DNA of 64,000 nucleotides from Bacillus sp. (in: firmicutes) (GCA_017656295.1 JACDOC010000002.1:124001-188000); one strand, 5' to 3'; counted from the first letter of the stretch, positions 1 through 11,833 are shown. Notes: generated by a model not told the origin, from the letters alone. Program-made: numbers and translations.

Positions 1-1
1 A

Positions 2-331
2 GCATATAAAGAACGGCTTGAAAAGAAAATGAAGGAATTTGCTTCCGGGGTGTTTGACGAAGCTCGATTGTTAACCGAGGTGGCAGTTTTCTCAGACAAA
101 GCCGATATTAATGAAGAAATTACTCGTTTACTTAGCCACATTCAACAATTTCAACACACCCTGCAATTACAAGAGCCGGTTGGTCGAAAGCTGGACTTTT
201 TAATTCAAGAAATGAACCGGGAAGTCAATACCATCGGTTCGAAAGCAAATGATTCTCACATTGCATCGAAAGTTGTTGAAATGAAAACATTTTTAGAAAA
301 AATGAGGGAACAAGTTCAAAACATCGAGTGA
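2..331 (+). CDS. yloC: YicC/YloC family protein, C-terminal part (5' end outside window)
   Basis: The reading frame is open from base 2 to the stop at 329-331, so the gene starts before the window. The visible ~109 residues match the C-terminal domain of the YicC/YloC family (DUF1732-type), including the stretch [19 protein letters not shown] and a helical tail rich in charged residues. YicC proteins are described as stress-related endoribonucleases. An ATG at 29 is internal, because the frame continues upstream without a stop. The next gene is remA, as in B. subtilis. The family call is firm; the function of this orthologue is inferred. Confidence 0.85.
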   Translation, partial: AYKERLEKKMKEFASGVFDEARLLTEVAVFSDKADINEEITRLLSHIQQFQHTLQLQEPVGRKLDFLIQEMNREVNTIGSKANDSHIASKVVEMKTFLEKMREQVQNIE

Positions 332-382
332 TGGTACCATCATAGACCATTTTAGTAGAACAGGGAGAATTGGGGGAGCAGC

Positions 383-1268
<886 letters not shown>

Positions 1269-1269
<1 letters not shown>

Positions 1270-1478
1270 TGTTATATCCATCCATTGATTCTTTAATGAA
1301 CAAAATAGATTCTAAATACTCTTTAGTTACAATTGCGGCTAAACGTGCCCGTCAATTACAAGGCAAAGAAGAAGGCATTTTAGAAAAGTACGTATCACAA
1401 AAATTTGTTGGTAAAGCGTTAGAAGAAATTGATGCTGAACGTCTTCGAATGGTTCCTGTGAAGGAATCGAAGGAATAA
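1269..1478 (+). CDS. rpoZ: RNA polymerase omega subunit
   Basis: Small subunit (69 residues) that helps fold and hold the beta-prime subunit of RNA polymerase. The N-terminal [20 protein letters not shown] and the following AAKRARQL motif are characteristic of Firmicute omega, and the length is normal. The ATG overlaps the last base of the gmk stop (taATG), with GGAGGGTGAGAAG from the end of gmk acting as SD. A perfect 12-bp hairpin follows immediately and ends this transcript. Confidence 0.96.
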
Positions 1479-1512
1479 CAACCTATTTTTATAGGTTGTT
1501 ATTTTGTTTTAT
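1474..1512 (+). terminator. Intrinsic terminator after rpoZ
   Basis: A perfect 12-bp stem (1474-1485 with 1492-1503) with a six-base loop is followed by TTTTGTTTTATTTT. The left arm includes the rpoZ stop codon. It should separate the remA-gmk-rpoZ unit from coaBC-priA. Confidence 0.85.
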
Positions 1513-1583
1513 TTTAAGCCTCTCCTTCTAATGCTTGTTAAACTAAAGAAAGAAGAACCGATTTTGTATGAGGAGATGGGAGA

Positions 1584-2804
1584 ATGACGTTACAAGGTAA
1601 ACGAATATTATTATGTGTTACAGGTGGAATTGCGGTATACAAAGCATGTGCGCTAACAAGTAAACTTACCCAGCAAGGCGCTGACGTAAAAGTGATGATG
1701 AGTCAGTCAGCGAAACAATTTGTGACACCGCTTACCTTTCAAGCATTGTCACGGAATGAAGTGTACGATGATACGTTTGATGAAAAAAATCCGAAAGTTA
1801 TTGCTCATATCGATTTAGCCGATTGGGCGGACTTAGTGTTAGTAGCTCCAGCAACAGCTAATATGATTGGAAAACTCGCCAACGGAATTGCTGACGACAT
1901 GATTTCCACGACTTTGCTCGCTACGACGGCACCAGTTTGGATTGCGCCAGCGATGAATGTCCATATGTATGACCATCCGGCCGTGAAAAAAAATATTGCG
2001 ACACTTGCTTCCTATGGTTATCGATTTGTCGAACCATCCGAAGGATATTTAGCTTGTGGATATGTTGGCAAAGGTCGGTTAGAAGAGCCGGAAAAAATCG
2101 TCGCTTTAATGGAGGAGTTTTTTGCCAAAAAAGAGAGCCAACCACTTAAAGGAAAAAAAGTGTTAATTACAGCAGGACCGACACGTGAAAGACTTGACCC
2201 TGTCCGCTTTTTCACGAACCGCTCTACCGGGAAAATGGGCTACGCTTTAGCAGAAGTAGCTTCTTCGTTTGGTGCGGATGTTACGCTCGTTTCAGGACCG
2301 ACTTCATTAGTGCCTCCAGCAAACGTCGAATTCGTATCGGTAGAATCTGCTGAAGAGATGTACCAAGCGGTCATTGAACGGTTATCTGATAGCGATATCG
2401 TTATTAAAAGCGCGGCCGTAGCGGACTACCGGCCGAAACAGACGTATCAACAAAAAATGAAAAAACAAGATGGAGACTTAATGATTGAACTGGAAAGAAC
2501 AAAAGATATTTTAAAAGAAATTGGGAAAAGAAAAACGACCCAATATGTTGTAGGGTTTGCCGCAGAAACGAACGATGTCGAACATTATGCACGTCAAAAA
2601 TTAGAAAAGAAAAATGCGGATATGATTGTGGCGAATAATGTGATAACAGCAGGGGCTGGTTTTGGAACGGATACAAACATTGTTACTTTTGTAAAGAAAG
2701 ATGGTTCCACAAAGACGTTGCCGCTTATGTCTAAGCACGAAGTGGCGGAGAAGTTGTTTGAAGAAATTATTTCCGATATGAAAGAGGATGAACCATGCAA
2801 GTAG
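1584..2804 (+). CDS. coaBC: Bifunctional phosphopantothenoylcysteine decarboxylase / phosphopantothenate-cysteine ligase
   Basis: Makes 4'-phosphopantetheine for coenzyme A in two steps: ligation of cysteine to phosphopantothenate (CoaB) and FMN-dependent decarboxylation (CoaC). The N-terminal CoaC half (about residues 1-185) has the catalytic His in IAHIDLADWAD (His75), the PAMNVHMYDHP motif (Asn125) and the flap cysteine in GYLACGYVGKGRLE (Cys158). The CoaB half starts near residue 190 with GKKVLITAGPTRERLDPVRF and has the nucleotide-binding NRSTGKMG. At 406 residues it is full length. SD GAGGAGATGGGAG precedes the ATG. Its 3' end overlaps priA by 10 bases. Confidence 0.97.
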   Translation: MTLQGKRILLCVTGGIAVYKACALTSKLTQQGADVKVMMSQSAKQFVTPLTFQALSRNEVYDDTFDEKNPKVIAHIDLADWADLVLVAPATANMIGKLANGIADDMISTTLLATTAPVWIAPAMNVHMYDHPAVKKNIATLASYGYRFVEPSEGYLACGYVGKGRLEEPEKIVALMEEFFAKKESQPLKGKKVLITAGPTRERLDPVRFFTNRSTGKMGYALAEVASSFGADVTLVSGPTSLVPPANVEFVSVESAEEMYQAVIERLSDSDIVIKSAAVADYRPKQTYQQKMKKQDGDLMIELERTKDILKEIGKRKTTQYVVGFAAETNDVEHYARQKLEKKNADMIVANNVITAGAGFGTDTNIVTFVKKDGSTKTLPLMSKHEVAEKLFEEIISDMKEDEPCK

Positions 2805-5212
2805 CCGCCGTAATTGTTGACGTTCCGACGATGCAAACAGACAAAGAGTTTGATTATCTCATTCCGGATGAGTGGGTCGGAAAAATAGTCCCAGGTATGC
2901 GCGTAATCGTTCCGTTTGGTCCACGTAAAGTCCAAGGGGTAGTCGTTCGCTTAAAGCCGACTTCAACGGTAAAAAACTTAAAAAAAATAAGTGAGCCGAT
3001 GGACTTATCACCCGTATTAAACAAAGAATTGTTACAGCTCGGTGAGTGGCTGACGGAACATACGTTATGCTTTAAAATCTCTGCCTACCAAGCGATGCTT
3101 CCAGCGGCAATGAAAGCCAAATATGAAAAGAAGCTCGTTTTGGTAAACCGTGAAGGAATCAACCAGCTCCCAGTGGAATTGCAACAATGGTTTAACGATC
3201 GTACCGAAATCTCATGGAAAGAAGCAGATCAACGAAATTGGCTTTCAACGCTTCAAACAGCAGTATCGATAGGGACGTTTGAAGTCGTATACGATGTGAA
3301 AGATAAAGCACGAAAAAAAATCGAAAAGCATTATTTACTCAGCCATCCTACAGACGAGCTAAAACGAATCATGGATACTTTCTCTAAACATGCGAAAAAA
3401 CAACGAGAAGTGCTAGAGTTTTTATTGAAATCTCCTGAAACGAGCTGGACGATGAAAGAACTAACGACCGCCTGTCAAACGTCAACATCGGTTGTTCAAG
3501 AGCTTGTGAAAAAAGGTATATTGCAAGAGAAGGAAGTAGAAGTGTATCGCGACCCTTATCAACATCGTTCGTTTGAAAAAACGTATCCGCTTCCGTTAAC
3601 CGACCAACAACAAAAAGCGATTTCCCCAATCCTTTCGTCCATTGAGAACGGCGATCATCGCACGTATCTGTTATACGGAGTAACCGGAAGTGGAAAAACC
3701 GAAATATATTTACAAGCCATTCAACGAGTATTGGAACAAGGAAAAGAGGCAATTGTGCTCGTTCCGGAAATTTCGTTAACCCCTCAAATGGTACACCGGT
3801 TTAAAGGGCGGTTTGGTGATGATGTGGCGGTGTTACATAGCGGCCTATCCATCGGTGAAAAGTACGATGAGTGGCGCAAAGTCCAACGAAAAGAAGTAAA
3901 GGTCGTTGTAGGAGCTCGATCAGCGATCTTTGCTCCATTCGAAAATATCGGCATTATTATTATTGATGAAGAACATGAAACAAGCTACAAACAGGAGGAG
4001 AATCCGCGATATCATGCGCGGGATGTGGCGATTTATCGCGGAAAATTCCATGGATGTCCTGTCGTTTTAGGAAGCGCGACACCATCGTTAGAATCGTTTG
4101 CTCGAGCTCAAAAAAATGTGTATCACTTATTGACATTGTCGAAACGAATGAATGACCGGTCGTTACCAGACGTTTCGATTGTTGATATGCGGGAAGAACT
4201 TCGTAAAGGAAATCGATCGATGTTTTCAACTCTATTATTCGAAAAGCTACAAGACCGACTCGAAAAAGGGCAGCAAACGGTCCTTTTTTTAAACAGACGA
4301 GGCTATTCGTCGTTTGTGATGTGTCGCGATTGTGGAAGCGTTATGCAATGTCCGCATTGTGACATTTCCTTAACGTATCATCGAGTGACGAATCAATTAA
4401 AATGTCATTATTGCGGGTTTGAAACGACCGTACCAGGGGTTTGTCCGGAATGTGGAAGTGAACATATTCGTTATTTTGGTACAGGTACACAAAAAGTGGA
4501 AGAAGAACTTGGGAAATTGTTGCCTCATGCTCGAGTCATTCGCATGGATGTAGATACAACAAGTCGAAAAGGCGCCCATGAACGGTTATTAAGCCAATTC
4601 CAAGAAGGAAAAGCGGATATTTTATTAGGTACGCAAATGATTGCTAAGGGATTAGATTTTCCAAACATCACGCTCGTAGGTGTTTTAAGTGCGGATACCA
4701 TGTTGCATTTACCTGATTTTCGCGCCTCTGAAAAAACGTTCCAGCTGTTGACACAAGTAAGTGGCCGTGCCGGGCGACATGAGTTACAAGGAGAAGTTGT
4801 CATTCAAACTTACACCCCCGAACATTACAGCATAGAATTAGCTGGGGAGCAAAATTATAACGACTTTTATCAGAAGGAAATGGTCATGCGTAAAATGGGA
4901 CGCTATCCCCCTTTTTATTATTTAGCTCTCATACATGTGAGTCATGAAGATTTAATGAAGGTGATATCCGTCTGTGAAAAAATTACGTCTTATATGAAAA
5001 CTCAACTCTCAGAAGAAGCAATTATTTTAGGACCTACCGTATCACCAATACCTCGGATCAACGATAGATATCGATATCAATGTTTGATAAAATACAAGCG
5101 GGAACCAAGGCTCATTCCTGCATTGAAGAAAATTTTAGATTTTTATATGAAAGAACGTAATTCGGAAAATGTGTATGTATCCGTTGATTTACATCCATAC
5201 ATGATGATGTAG
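2795..5212 (+). CDS. priA: Primosomal replication restart helicase PriA
   Basis: Superfamily 2 helicase that recognises abandoned forks and reloads the replicative helicase. The 805-residue protein has an N-terminal DNA-binding region, Walker A GVTGSGKTE near residue 295, the DEEH box in IIIIDEEHETSYKQEE, and an eight-cysteine zinc-binding insert between about residues 510 and 558 (CRDCGSVMQCPHC, CHYC, CPEC). The C-terminal helicase motif includes TQVSGRAGR. The ATG lies inside the end of coaBC, indicating coupled translation. Length and motif order match the family. Confidence 0.98.
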   Translation: MQVAAVIVDVPTMQTDKEFDYLIPDEWVGKIVPGMRVIVPFGPRKVQGVVVRLKPTSTVKNLKKISEPMDLSPVLNKELLQLGEWLTEHTLCFKISAYQAMLPAAMKAKYEKKLVLVNREGINQLPVELQQWFNDRTEISWKEADQRNWLSTLQTAVSIGTFEVVYDVKDKARKKIEKHYLLSHPTDELKRIMDTFSKHAKKQREVLEFLLKSPETSWTMKELTTACQTSTSVVQELVKKGILQEKEVEVYRDPYQHRSFEKTYPLPLTDQQQKAISPILSSIENGDHRTYLLYGVTGSGKTEIYLQAIQRVLEQGKEAIVLVPEISLTPQMVHRFKGRFGDDVAVLHSGLSIGEKYDEWRKVQRKEVKVVVGARSAIFAPFENIGIIIIDEEHETSYKQEENPRYHARDVAIYRGKFHGCPVVLGSATPSLESFARAQKNVYHLLTLSKRMNDRSLPDVSIVDMREELRKGNRSMFSTLLFEKLQDRLEKGQQTVLFLNRRGYSSFVMCRDCGSVMQCPHCDISLTYHRVTNQLKCHYCGFETTVPGVCPECGSEHIRYFGTGTQKVEEELGKLLPHARVIRMDVDTTSRKGAHERLLSQFQEGKADILLGTQMIAKGLDFPNITLVGVLSADTMLHLPDFRASEKTFQLLTQVSGRAGRHELQGEVVIQTYTPEHYSIELAGEQNYNDFYQKEMVMRKMGRYPPFYYLALIHVSHEDLMKVISVCEKITSYMKTQLSEEAIILGPTVSPIPRINDRYRYQCLIKYKREPRLIPALKKILDFYMKERNSENVYVSVDLHPYMMM

Positions 5213-5239
5213 GAAGTGAAAAAGACAGGAGGAAATACG

Positions 5240-5713
5240 TTGGCTATTTTACCAATCGTTACGTATCCAGCAGACATATTAGAAACGAACTGTGAACGGG
5301 TCACAGTTTTTGATAAAAAGTTAAGAAAACTATTACAAGATATGTATGATACAATGGTGGCTGCTGATGGGGTCGGACTAGCCGCTCCGCAAGTAGGGGT
5401 CAATCAGCGTATTGCGATTGTAGATATTGGGGATGAACATGGAACGATTGAGTTAATTAATCCCGAAATTATTGAAAGCCATGGAGAAGATACGGATGTG
5501 GAAGGTTGCCTTAGTTTTCCGGGAGTGTACGGAAAAGTAAGCCGACCATATTCTGTTAAAGTAAAAGCCCAAGACAGGAAAGGGCGCTATTTTCTTCTAA
5601 AAGCGAACGGCTTTTTAGCGCGTGCCATACAACATGAAATCGATCATTTGAACGGAATCTTATTTACTTCTAAAATTATTGAATACGTCAAAGAAGAAGA
5701 ATTAGAAGGGTAG
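5240..5713 (+). CDS. def: Peptide deformylase
   Basis: Removes the formyl group from the N-terminal methionine of new proteins using a bound Fe2+/Zn2+. All three family motifs are present: GVGLAAPQ (about residues 43-50), EGCLSFP with the metal-binding Cys, and HEIDH with two metal-binding His (about residues 132-136). I place the start at TTG 5240, seven bases after a perfect AGGAGG (5227-5232). This gives 157 residues, like B. subtilis Def; an upstream ATG at 5216 has no SD and adds eight non-conserved residues. It forms a functional pair with fmt downstream. Confidence 0.93.
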   Translation: MAILPIVTYPADILETNCERVTVFDKKLRKLLQDMYDTMVAADGVGLAAPQVGVNQRIAIVDIGDEHGTIELINPEIIESHGEDTDVEGCLSFPGVYGKVSRPYSVKVKAQDRKGRYFLLKANGFLARAIQHEIDHLNGILFTSKIIEYVKEEELEG

Positions 5714-5721
5714 GAGAGCGA

Positions 5722-6675
5722 ATGACAAAAATCGTTTTTATGGGAACACCAGATTTTTCGGTCCCCATACTTCGAAAAATCATTGAAGATGGGTACGACG
5801 TCGTGGCCGTCGTTACCCAGCCGGATCGTCCTGTTGGGCGAAAACGCGTGTTAACGCCACCGCCTGTAAAAGTAGAAGCCGAAAAGCATGGAATTCCTGT
5901 TTATCAACCGGAAAAAATTAAAGATCCTCAAGAATATGAAAAAATTTTAGCGTTACAACCCGACTTAATTGTAACCGCTGCTTTCGGTCAAATATTACCG
6001 AAAGAAATACTAGATGCACCTCGTTACGGATGTATTAATGTTCATGCTTCCTTGCTTCCAGAATTACGAGGCGGTGCCCCGATTCATTATGCAATTCTTC
6101 AAGGAAAGAAAAAAACGGGAATAACCATTATGTATATGGTAGAAAAACTTGACGCAGGCGATATTTTAACGCAAGTGGAAGTCCCTATTGAAGAGGACGA
6201 CCACGTTGGAAGTCTGCACGATAAATTAAGTGAGGCAGGAGCCGAGCTATTATCACAAACAATTCCGAAGCTTCTTCGTGGAGAAATTGAGCCAATTCCA
6301 CAAAATGATGAAGAAGCAACGTTTGCCTATAATATTAAACGAGAGCAAGAAAAAATTGATTGGTCGAAAAATGGAGAAGACATTTACAACCACATTCGTG
6401 GTCTTCACCCGTGGCCAGTGGCCTTTACGACATTGGGTGGTAACGTATTAAAAATTTGGTGGGGCGTCAAATATCCGCTCAATCATAAGAGTACACCTGG
6501 CGAAATCGTAAAGGTCGAAGAAGATGGTTTTGTGGTGGCTACGGGTAACGAAATTGGTATTAAAATTACCGAACTCCAGCCAGCTGGTAAAAAACGAATG
6601 GAGGCCAAGGACTTTTTACGGGGGGCAGGAAGTCATATTACAATCGGTATGAAGTTAGGAGAAGAAAATGTCTAA
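5722..6675 (+). CDS. fmt: Methionyl-tRNA formyltransferase
   Basis: Formylates initiator Met-tRNA with 10-formyltetrahydrofolate. The 317-residue protein has the N-terminal [12 protein letters not shown] start, the catalytic formyltransferase segment [17 protein letters not shown] and a C-terminal OB-like tRNA-binding domain. Length is typical. An SD-like AGGAGAGCG precedes the ATG, nine bases after def. The 3' end overlaps rsmB by eight bases, so def, fmt and rsmB are likely co-translated. Fmt adds the group that Def removes. Confidence 0.98.
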   Translation: MTKIVFMGTPDFSVPILRKIIEDGYDVVAVVTQPDRPVGRKRVLTPPPVKVEAEKHGIPVYQPEKIKDPQEYEKILALQPDLIVTAAFGQILPKEILDAPRYGCINVHASLLPELRGGAPIHYAILQGKKKTGITIMYMVEKLDAGDILTQVEVPIEEDDHVGSLHDKLSEAGAELLSQTIPKLLRGEIEPIPQNDEEATFAYNIKREQEKIDWSKNGEDIYNHIRGLHPWPVAFTTLGGNVLKIWWGVKYPLNHKSTPGEIVKVEEDGFVVATGNEIGIKITELQPAGKKRMEAKDFLRGAGSHITIGMKLGEENV

Positions 6676-8008
6676 AACGAAAAACGTTCGCGAAGTTGCC
6701 TTAGACGTATTATTAGCGGTTGAGAAACATCAGTCGTACAGTAATATATTGCTCAATCATGTGATTAAAGAGCACCAATTGCCACCAAAAGATACTGCGC
6801 TACTAACCGAGTTGACATATGGAACGATTCAACGTCAATATACTTTAGATTATTTCTTGGCTCCCTTTTTAAAAAAACCGAAAAAACTTCAAAGCTGGGT
6901 TCGCCAATTATTGCGATTATCCCTTTACCAGATGGTATTTTTAGATAAAATTCCTGATCGAGCGGTGATCCATGAAGCGGTCGAAATTGCGAAAAGAAAA
7001 GGGCATCGAGGAATTGCCGGGCTAGTGAATGGTGTTCTTCGATCGGTGCAACGCGAAGGAGTTCCTTCCTTAGATCAAATCAGCGATCCGATTGAGCGAA
7101 TTTCGATTGAAACAAGTCATCCTATATGGTTAGTGAAGCGATGGGTTGAACAATTTGGACTTGAGCGAACAAAACAAATGTGTGAAGAAAATTTAATTGC
7201 ACCTGTTCAAACCGTTCGTACGAACACCGTTCAACTTTCACGTGAACAACTTCTCGATCAGCTTACAAATGATGGCTGGAACGTTCAACCAAGTCCGATT
7301 GTTCCTGAAGGGATTCGCTCGTTACGTGGGAATTTAGCACATTCACAAGCCTTTAATGAAGGCCTGTTGACGGTTCAAGATGAAAGTTCGATGCTGGTTG
7401 CACACGCATTGAAACTAACACCGGGGATGAAAGTATTAGATTGTTGTGCGGCACCTGGTGGAAAGACCACACACATTGCCGAAATGATGGACAACGAGGG
7501 AGAAGTTTGGGCTCTTGATTTACATGAGCATAAAGTGAAGCTCATTGAAGAACAGCGGAACCGGTTAAAGTTAACGATTATTCATACGAAATGTATAGAT
7601 AGTCGTAAGGCCGGAGATTATTTTGCTAATGAGACTTTTGACCGAGTGTTAGTGGACGCCCCATGCTCTGGTTTAGGAGTACTGCGCCGTAAGCCAGATA
7701 TTAAATACTCGAAAAACGAAGAAGATGTGCAAGCTCTAAAATCTGTACAACAAAGCATCTTACATGCAGTGGCTCCTCTAGTAAAACAAGGGGGAATTCT
7801 TGTTTATAGTACATGTACGGTCGACCGAGATGAAAACGACCGAGTCATTGAACAGTTTTTGCAACAACATCCTGAATTTATGCCTGAACCACTTTCACTT
7901 CCAGAACCCGTTCAACCGTTGGTTAACGGTCATCAAGTGCAAGTGTTTCCTCAAGATTTTGGAAGCGATGGGTTTTATATAGCATGCTTACGAAAGAAGG
8001 TGAAGTAA
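6668..8008 (+). CDS. rsmB: 16S rRNA m5C967 methyltransferase (RsmB/Sun)
   Basis: SAM-dependent methyltransferase of the RsmB family (YloM in B. subtilis), 446 residues. An N-terminal NusB-like RNA-binding domain (about 1-140, with [18 protein letters not shown]) is followed by the Rossmann methyltransferase domain with SAM motif [12 protein letters not shown]. The two m5C cysteines lie in [16 protein letters not shown] and [10 protein letters not shown]. Start ATG 6668 lies inside fmt. The substrate position in 16S rRNA is known for E. coli RsmB and inferred here. Confidence 0.95.
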   Translation: MSKTKNVREVALDVLLAVEKHQSYSNILLNHVIKEHQLPPKDTALLTELTYGTIQRQYTLDYFLAPFLKKPKKLQSWVRQLLRLSLYQMVFLDKIPDRAVIHEAVEIAKRKGHRGIAGLVNGVLRSVQREGVPSLDQISDPIERISIETSHPIWLVKRWVEQFGLERTKQMCEENLIAPVQTVRTNTVQLSREQLLDQLTNDGWNVQPSPIVPEGIRSLRGNLAHSQAFNEGLLTVQDESSMLVAHALKLTPGMKVLDCCAAPGGKTTHIAEMMDNEGEVWALDLHEHKVKLIEEQRNRLKLTIIHTKCIDSRKAGDYFANETFDRVLVDAPCSGLGVLRRKPDIKYSKNEEDVQALKSVQQSILHAVAPLVKQGGILVYSTCTVDRDENDRVIEQFLQQHPEFMPEPLSLPEPVQPLVNGHQVQVFPQDFGSDGFYIACLRKKVK

Positions 8009-9100
8009 ATGGAATCAACCACGGTAAAACAACGGAAAGTCCTACAAAAATCAGAAAAGCCATCCATTTACTCTTTTCAGCTTACAGAACTAAAAGAGTG
8101 GTTAAAAGATAATGGAGAAAAGGCCTTTCGGGCCGAGCAAATTTACGAATGGTTGTATAAAAAACGGGTCACTTCGTTTGATGAAATGACGAACTTATCA
8201 AAGAGCTTGCGGGAAAAGTTAGCGGAACAGTTTTCTATCACTACGTTAAAAACGATCGTTAAACAAACTTCTCAAGATGGGACAATCAAATTTTTATTTG
8301 AATTGCATGACGGATATTCGATTGAAACGGTGTTAATGCGTCACAATTACGGTAACTCCGTTTGTGTGACAACACAAGTGGGATGTCGCATCGGTTGTAC
8401 ATTTTGTGCTTCTACATTAGGTGGTCTAAAACGGAACTTAGAAGCTGGGGAGATTGTTGCCCAAGTGGTAAACGTTCAAAAAGCACTAGATGAAGCAGGA
8501 GAACGGGTCAGCCATGTCGTAATTATGGGAATTGGTGAACCTTTTGATAATTATGATGAAATGATGGCCTTCTTAAAAATTATTAACCATGAGAAAGGTT
8601 TACACATTGGTGCACGTCACATCACGGTCTCAACAAGTGGAATCATTCCTAAGATTTATCAATTCGCGGAGGAACAATTACAAATTAATTTTGCGATTTC
8701 ACTGCATGCCCCAAATACAGAATTACGTACAAAATTAATGCCAATTAATAAAGCGTATAAACTCCCAGATTTAATAGATGCAGTGAAATATTATATTGAA
8801 AAAACTGGTCGTAGAGTTAGTTTCGAATATGGCCTATTTGGTGGCGTTAACGACCAAGTCGAACATGCTGAAAAATTAGCCCAGTTAATTAAAGGTTTAA
8901 AATGTCACGTAAACTTAATTCCTGTAAACTATGTTCCGGAGCGAAATTATGTCCGAACGCCACGAAATCAAATATTTACATTTGAACGCACGTTGAAAAA
9001 ACATGGTATTAATGTAACGATTCGTCGCGAACATGGGCACGATATTGATGCCGCATGCGGTCAGCTTCGGGCAAAGGAGCGGAAAGAAGAAACGAGGTGA
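8009..9100 (+). CDS. rlmN: Dual-specificity 23S rRNA/tRNA adenine C2-methyltransferase RlmN
   Basis: Radical SAM enzyme that methylates C2 of A2503 in 23S rRNA, and A37 of some tRNAs in studied bacteria. The 363-residue protein has the 4Fe-4S motif CRIGCTFC (about residues 126-133) and the C-terminal catalytic cysteine in [10 protein letters not shown]. The other conserved cysteine is expected in the region containing [14 protein letters not shown]. The ATG is directly next to the rsmB stop, with AAGGTGAAG as SD. The stop overlaps the SD of prpC. I see no Cfr-like feature, so this is the housekeeping RlmN. Confidence 0.97.
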   Translation: MESTTVKQRKVLQKSEKPSIYSFQLTELKEWLKDNGEKAFRAEQIYEWLYKKRVTSFDEMTNLSKSLREKLAEQFSITTLKTIVKQTSQDGTIKFLFELHDGYSIETVLMRHNYGNSVCVTTQVGCRIGCTFCASTLGGLKRNLEAGEIVAQVVNVQKALDEAGERVSHVVIMGIGEPFDNYDEMMAFLKIINHEKGLHIGARHITVSTSGIIPKIYQFAEEQLQINFAISLHAPNTELRTKLMPINKAYKLPDLIDAVKYYIEKTGRRVSFEYGLFGGVNDQVEHAEKLAQLIKGLKCHVNLIPVNYVPERNYVRTPRNQIFTFERTLKKHGINVTIRREHGHDIDAACGQLRAKERKEETR

Positions 9101-9105
9101 GGAGC

Positions 9106-9858
9106 TTGCGGGCAGTTTATTATACAGACCGTGGGAAAGTGCGCCAATTAAATGAAGATAATGGAGGCATATTCCGAAATTCATATGGAGACGTGTTAGC
9201 GATTGTCGCTGATGGAATGGGAGGGCACCAAGCAGGGGAAGTCGCCAGTGAAATGACGATTTCCCTTTTGCAACAACAATGGGAGGCAACGACTGAACCA
9301 TTTGAAACTCCACAGATGGCTGAACAATGGTTAAATGAGCAAATCAAATATGTGAATGATAAAGTATTTGAATATTCAACAAGCCATAAAGAATGCGAAG
9401 GAATGGGAACAACGTTAGTGGCCGCCATATGTACTGAAAAGTTTGTGACAATTGCCCATATTGGGGATAGTCGCGGGTACATATATAATGAACAAGGGAT
9501 TCGTCAATTAACGGAAGATCATTCTCTAGTAAACGAACTCGTCCGAACTGGTCAAATCAGTAAAGAAGATGCCGAGCATCACCCGCGTAAAAATATCCTG
9601 TTAAGAGCTTTAGGTACCGAGGAAAAAGTCGAAGTCGAACTTAAAACAATTGCATTTGAAGAAGGGGATTTTTTACTTCTCTGTTCGGATGGATTGTCTA
9701 ATAAAGTGACGGAAGACGAAATACGTCATATTTTGGATGATAAGATATCCATTGAGGAAAAGGGCAAAACGTTAATCCAAATGGCAAACGATAACGGTGG
9801 GGAAGATAATATTACCCTTGTCATTATTGAATTCGCAGCTGATAGTGAGAGCGGGTGA
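9106..9858 (+). CDS. prpC: Serine/threonine protein phosphatase PrpC (PP2C type)
   Basis: Metal-dependent PP2C phosphatase that reverses PrkC phosphorylation. The product of about 250 residues contains the PP2C motifs VADGMGGHQAGEVAS, GMGTTLV, IGDSRGY, LCSDGLSNKV and GGEDNITLV, with metal-binding Asp residues in DGMGGH, SDGL and EDN. I choose TTG 9106, just after GAGGTGAGGAG; it starts LRAVYYTDRGKVRQLNED and matches the family N terminus. An ATG at 9055 would add 17 residues encoded within rlmN. The stop overlaps candidate starts of prkC, so kinase and phosphatase are translationally coupled. Confidence 0.94.
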   Translation: MRAVYYTDRGKVRQLNEDNGGIFRNSYGDVLAIVADGMGGHQAGEVASEMTISLLQQQWEATTEPFETPQMAEQWLNEQIKYVNDKVFEYSTSHKECEGMGTTLVAAICTEKFVTIAHIGDSRGYIYNEQGIRQLTEDHSLVNELVRTGQISKEDAEHHPRKNILLRALGTEEKVEVELKTIAFEEGDFLLLCSDGLSNKVTEDEIRHILDDKISIEEKGKTLIQMANDNGGEDNITLVIIEFAADSESG

Positions 9859-9863
9859 TGCAC

Positions 9864-11822
9864 ATGTTAATTGGTAAACGACTCAGTGGACGATATAAAA
9901 TCTTAGACATGATCGGTGGCGGAGGAATGGCCAACGTCTACTTAGCAAGGGACGTTATTTTAGAACGGGATGTTGCCGTGAAAATTTTGCGATTAGACTT
10001 TGCAAGCGAAGAAGAGTTTATACGGCGTTTTCAACGGGAAGCACAATCAGCCACCAGTCTAGCTCATCCAAACATCGTTAACATTTATGATGTTGGTGAG
10101 GAAAATGATATTTACTACATCGTCATGGAATACGTTGATGGATTAACGTTAAAACAATATATCCAAAAGCATCACCCAATATCGGTTGAAAAAGTGTTAG
10201 ATATTATGCTGCAATTAACATCTGCGGTTGCCCATGCCCATCAAAATCATATTGTTCATCGAGATATAAAACCGCAAAACATATTAATTGATAGAAATGG
10301 GAATGTCAAAATTACCGACTTTGGAATTGCTATGGCGTTAAGTGCGACGACGATTACCCAAACCAATTCGGTTTTAGGTTCTGTTCATTATTTATCACCA
10401 GAACAAGCCCGCGGGGGAATGGCAACGAAAAAGTCCGATATTTATTCTTTAGGAATTGTCATGTTCGAGTTGTTAACCGGTCGGTTACCGTTTTCTGGGG
10501 AATCTGCCGTTTCTATTGCGTTAAAACATTTGCAATCGAACATTCCTTCACCACGAAGATGGAATGAAAGCATTCCACAAAGTGTAGAAAATATCGTCAT
10601 ACGAGCGACGGCAAAAGATCCATTTCAACGCTATGAAAGTGCAGAAGAAATGGCCGAGGATTTGCGTACGGCATTAGAACCGGAACGTCTCAATGAACCG
10701 AAATTTATCATTCCCGAAGATGAAGAAGCAACAAAGGCAATACCGATTATTTCGAGTGAAACGACTACCCCTTCATTGGATGAGACTATTGTCCATCATA
10801 AAAATGGAGAGGGTAAGTTAGGAAAGCAAGAAAAGGCTAAGAAAAAGAAACGGAAAAAATGGCCATGGTTTTTATTCTTCTTTCTAATTGTCTTATCATT
10901 ATTAGGGGTATTGGCTCTGACCGTTCTTCCTGATTGGCTTGGACCTGATGAAATCGAAGTTCCTGACTTAACTGGAGAGGAATTAGATAATGCTATATCA
11001 ACCCTCATTTCACTAGGTTTTGAAGTAGGAGATACGACGGAAACTCCAAGCAATGAAATTGAAAAAGGAAAAGTGATAAAGACAGCGCCGAATGCTGGTA
11101 AAGTCGTTAAGGAAGGAACGGTAGTAGATTTATTTATAAGTTCAGGTAAAGAAACGATACGATTGGTCGATTTTACAGGCCGTTCGTACGAGCAAGTTGA
11201 AACGTTTTTAAAGAGTCAAGGGTTTCGGTCTGTTACGAAAAAAGAAGTTCATCATCATCAACCAGAAGGAACGATTGTTGGGCAATCACCAGAACCGAAT
11301 ACGGAAGTCGTACCAGAAGAAACCGATATTGAATTTACTGTGAGCATCGGACCTGAAAAAATTGTTTTAAAAGACTTAACAAACTTTAATTTACAAAATT
11401 TAAATGCCTATGCAGAAGCCACTGGCCTAGTTATAAACATTGTGGAAGAAAAGTATGACGATGAAGTCCCAATAGGCTTTGTTATTTCTCAATCACCTGA
11501 ACCTGGAACTGAGCTGGACAAAGGGGATGAAGTGAAAGTCGTCGTATCTAAAGGAAAAGAAGAAATCCCACCGAAACAAGTTTTTCGAGAAATTACGATT
11601 CCTTACGATGCTGAACCACTAGGAACGCCACAAGAAATCCAAATTTTTATTGAGGACATCAATCATAGTATGACAGAACCGTATGAAACGTTTTATATTA
11701 CTGAAACGGTGAAAAAACGATTGGAATTTTTTATTGCGCCCGGTGAAAAAGCTGGCTTTAAAGTGATTAAAGATCGCAATGTAATCATGGATGAAGTGAT
11801 TCCGTATCCCGAAGAAGAATAA
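9864..11822 (+). CDS. prkC: Membrane Ser/Thr kinase PrkC with PASTA domains
   Basis: Senses muropeptides and cell-wall state; in Bacillus it promotes spore germination. An N-terminal Hanks kinase domain (about 10-270) has GGGGMANVYLA, the catalytic HRDIKPQN and DFGIAMA, with an activation loop carrying several Thr/Ser (SATTITQTNSVLGS). A basic stretch (KKKKRKKWPW) precedes one transmembrane helix near 338-358. Three extracellular PASTA repeats follow, then a Bacillus-type C-terminal domain. I prefer ATG 9864 (MLIGKR, as in B. subtilis); GTG 9855 and ATG 9858 overlap the prpC stop and are alternatives. Confidence 0.96.
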   Translation: MLIGKRLSGRYKILDMIGGGGMANVYLARDVILERDVAVKILRLDFASEEEFIRRFQREAQSATSLAHPNIVNIYDVGEENDIYYIVMEYVDGLTLKQYIQKHHPISVEKVLDIMLQLTSAVAHAHQNHIVHRDIKPQNILIDRNGNVKITDFGIAMALSATTITQTNSVLGSVHYLSPEQARGGMATKKSDIYSLGIVMFELLTGRLPFSGESAVSIALKHLQSNIPSPRRWNESIPQSVENIVIRATAKDPFQRYESAEEMAEDLRTALEPERLNEPKFIIPEDEEATKAIPIISSETTTPSLDETIVHHKNGEGKLGKQEKAKKKKRKKWPWFLFFFLIVLSLLGVLALTVLPDWLGPDEIEVPDLTGEELDNAISTLISLGFEVGDTTETPSNEIEKGKVIKTAPNAGKVVKEGTVVDLFISSGKETIRLVDFTGRSYEQVETFLKSQGFRSVTKKEVHHHQPEGTIVGQSPEPNTEVVPEETDIEFTVSIGPEKIVLKDLTNFNLQNLNAYAEATGLVINIVEEKYDDEVPIGFVISQSPEPGTELDKGDEVKVVVSKGKEEIPPKQVFREITIPYDAEPLGTPQEIQIFIEDINHSMTEPYETFYITETVKKRLEFFIAPGEKAGFKVIKDRNVIMDEVIPYPEEE

Positions 11823-11833
11823 GGAGGAATGCT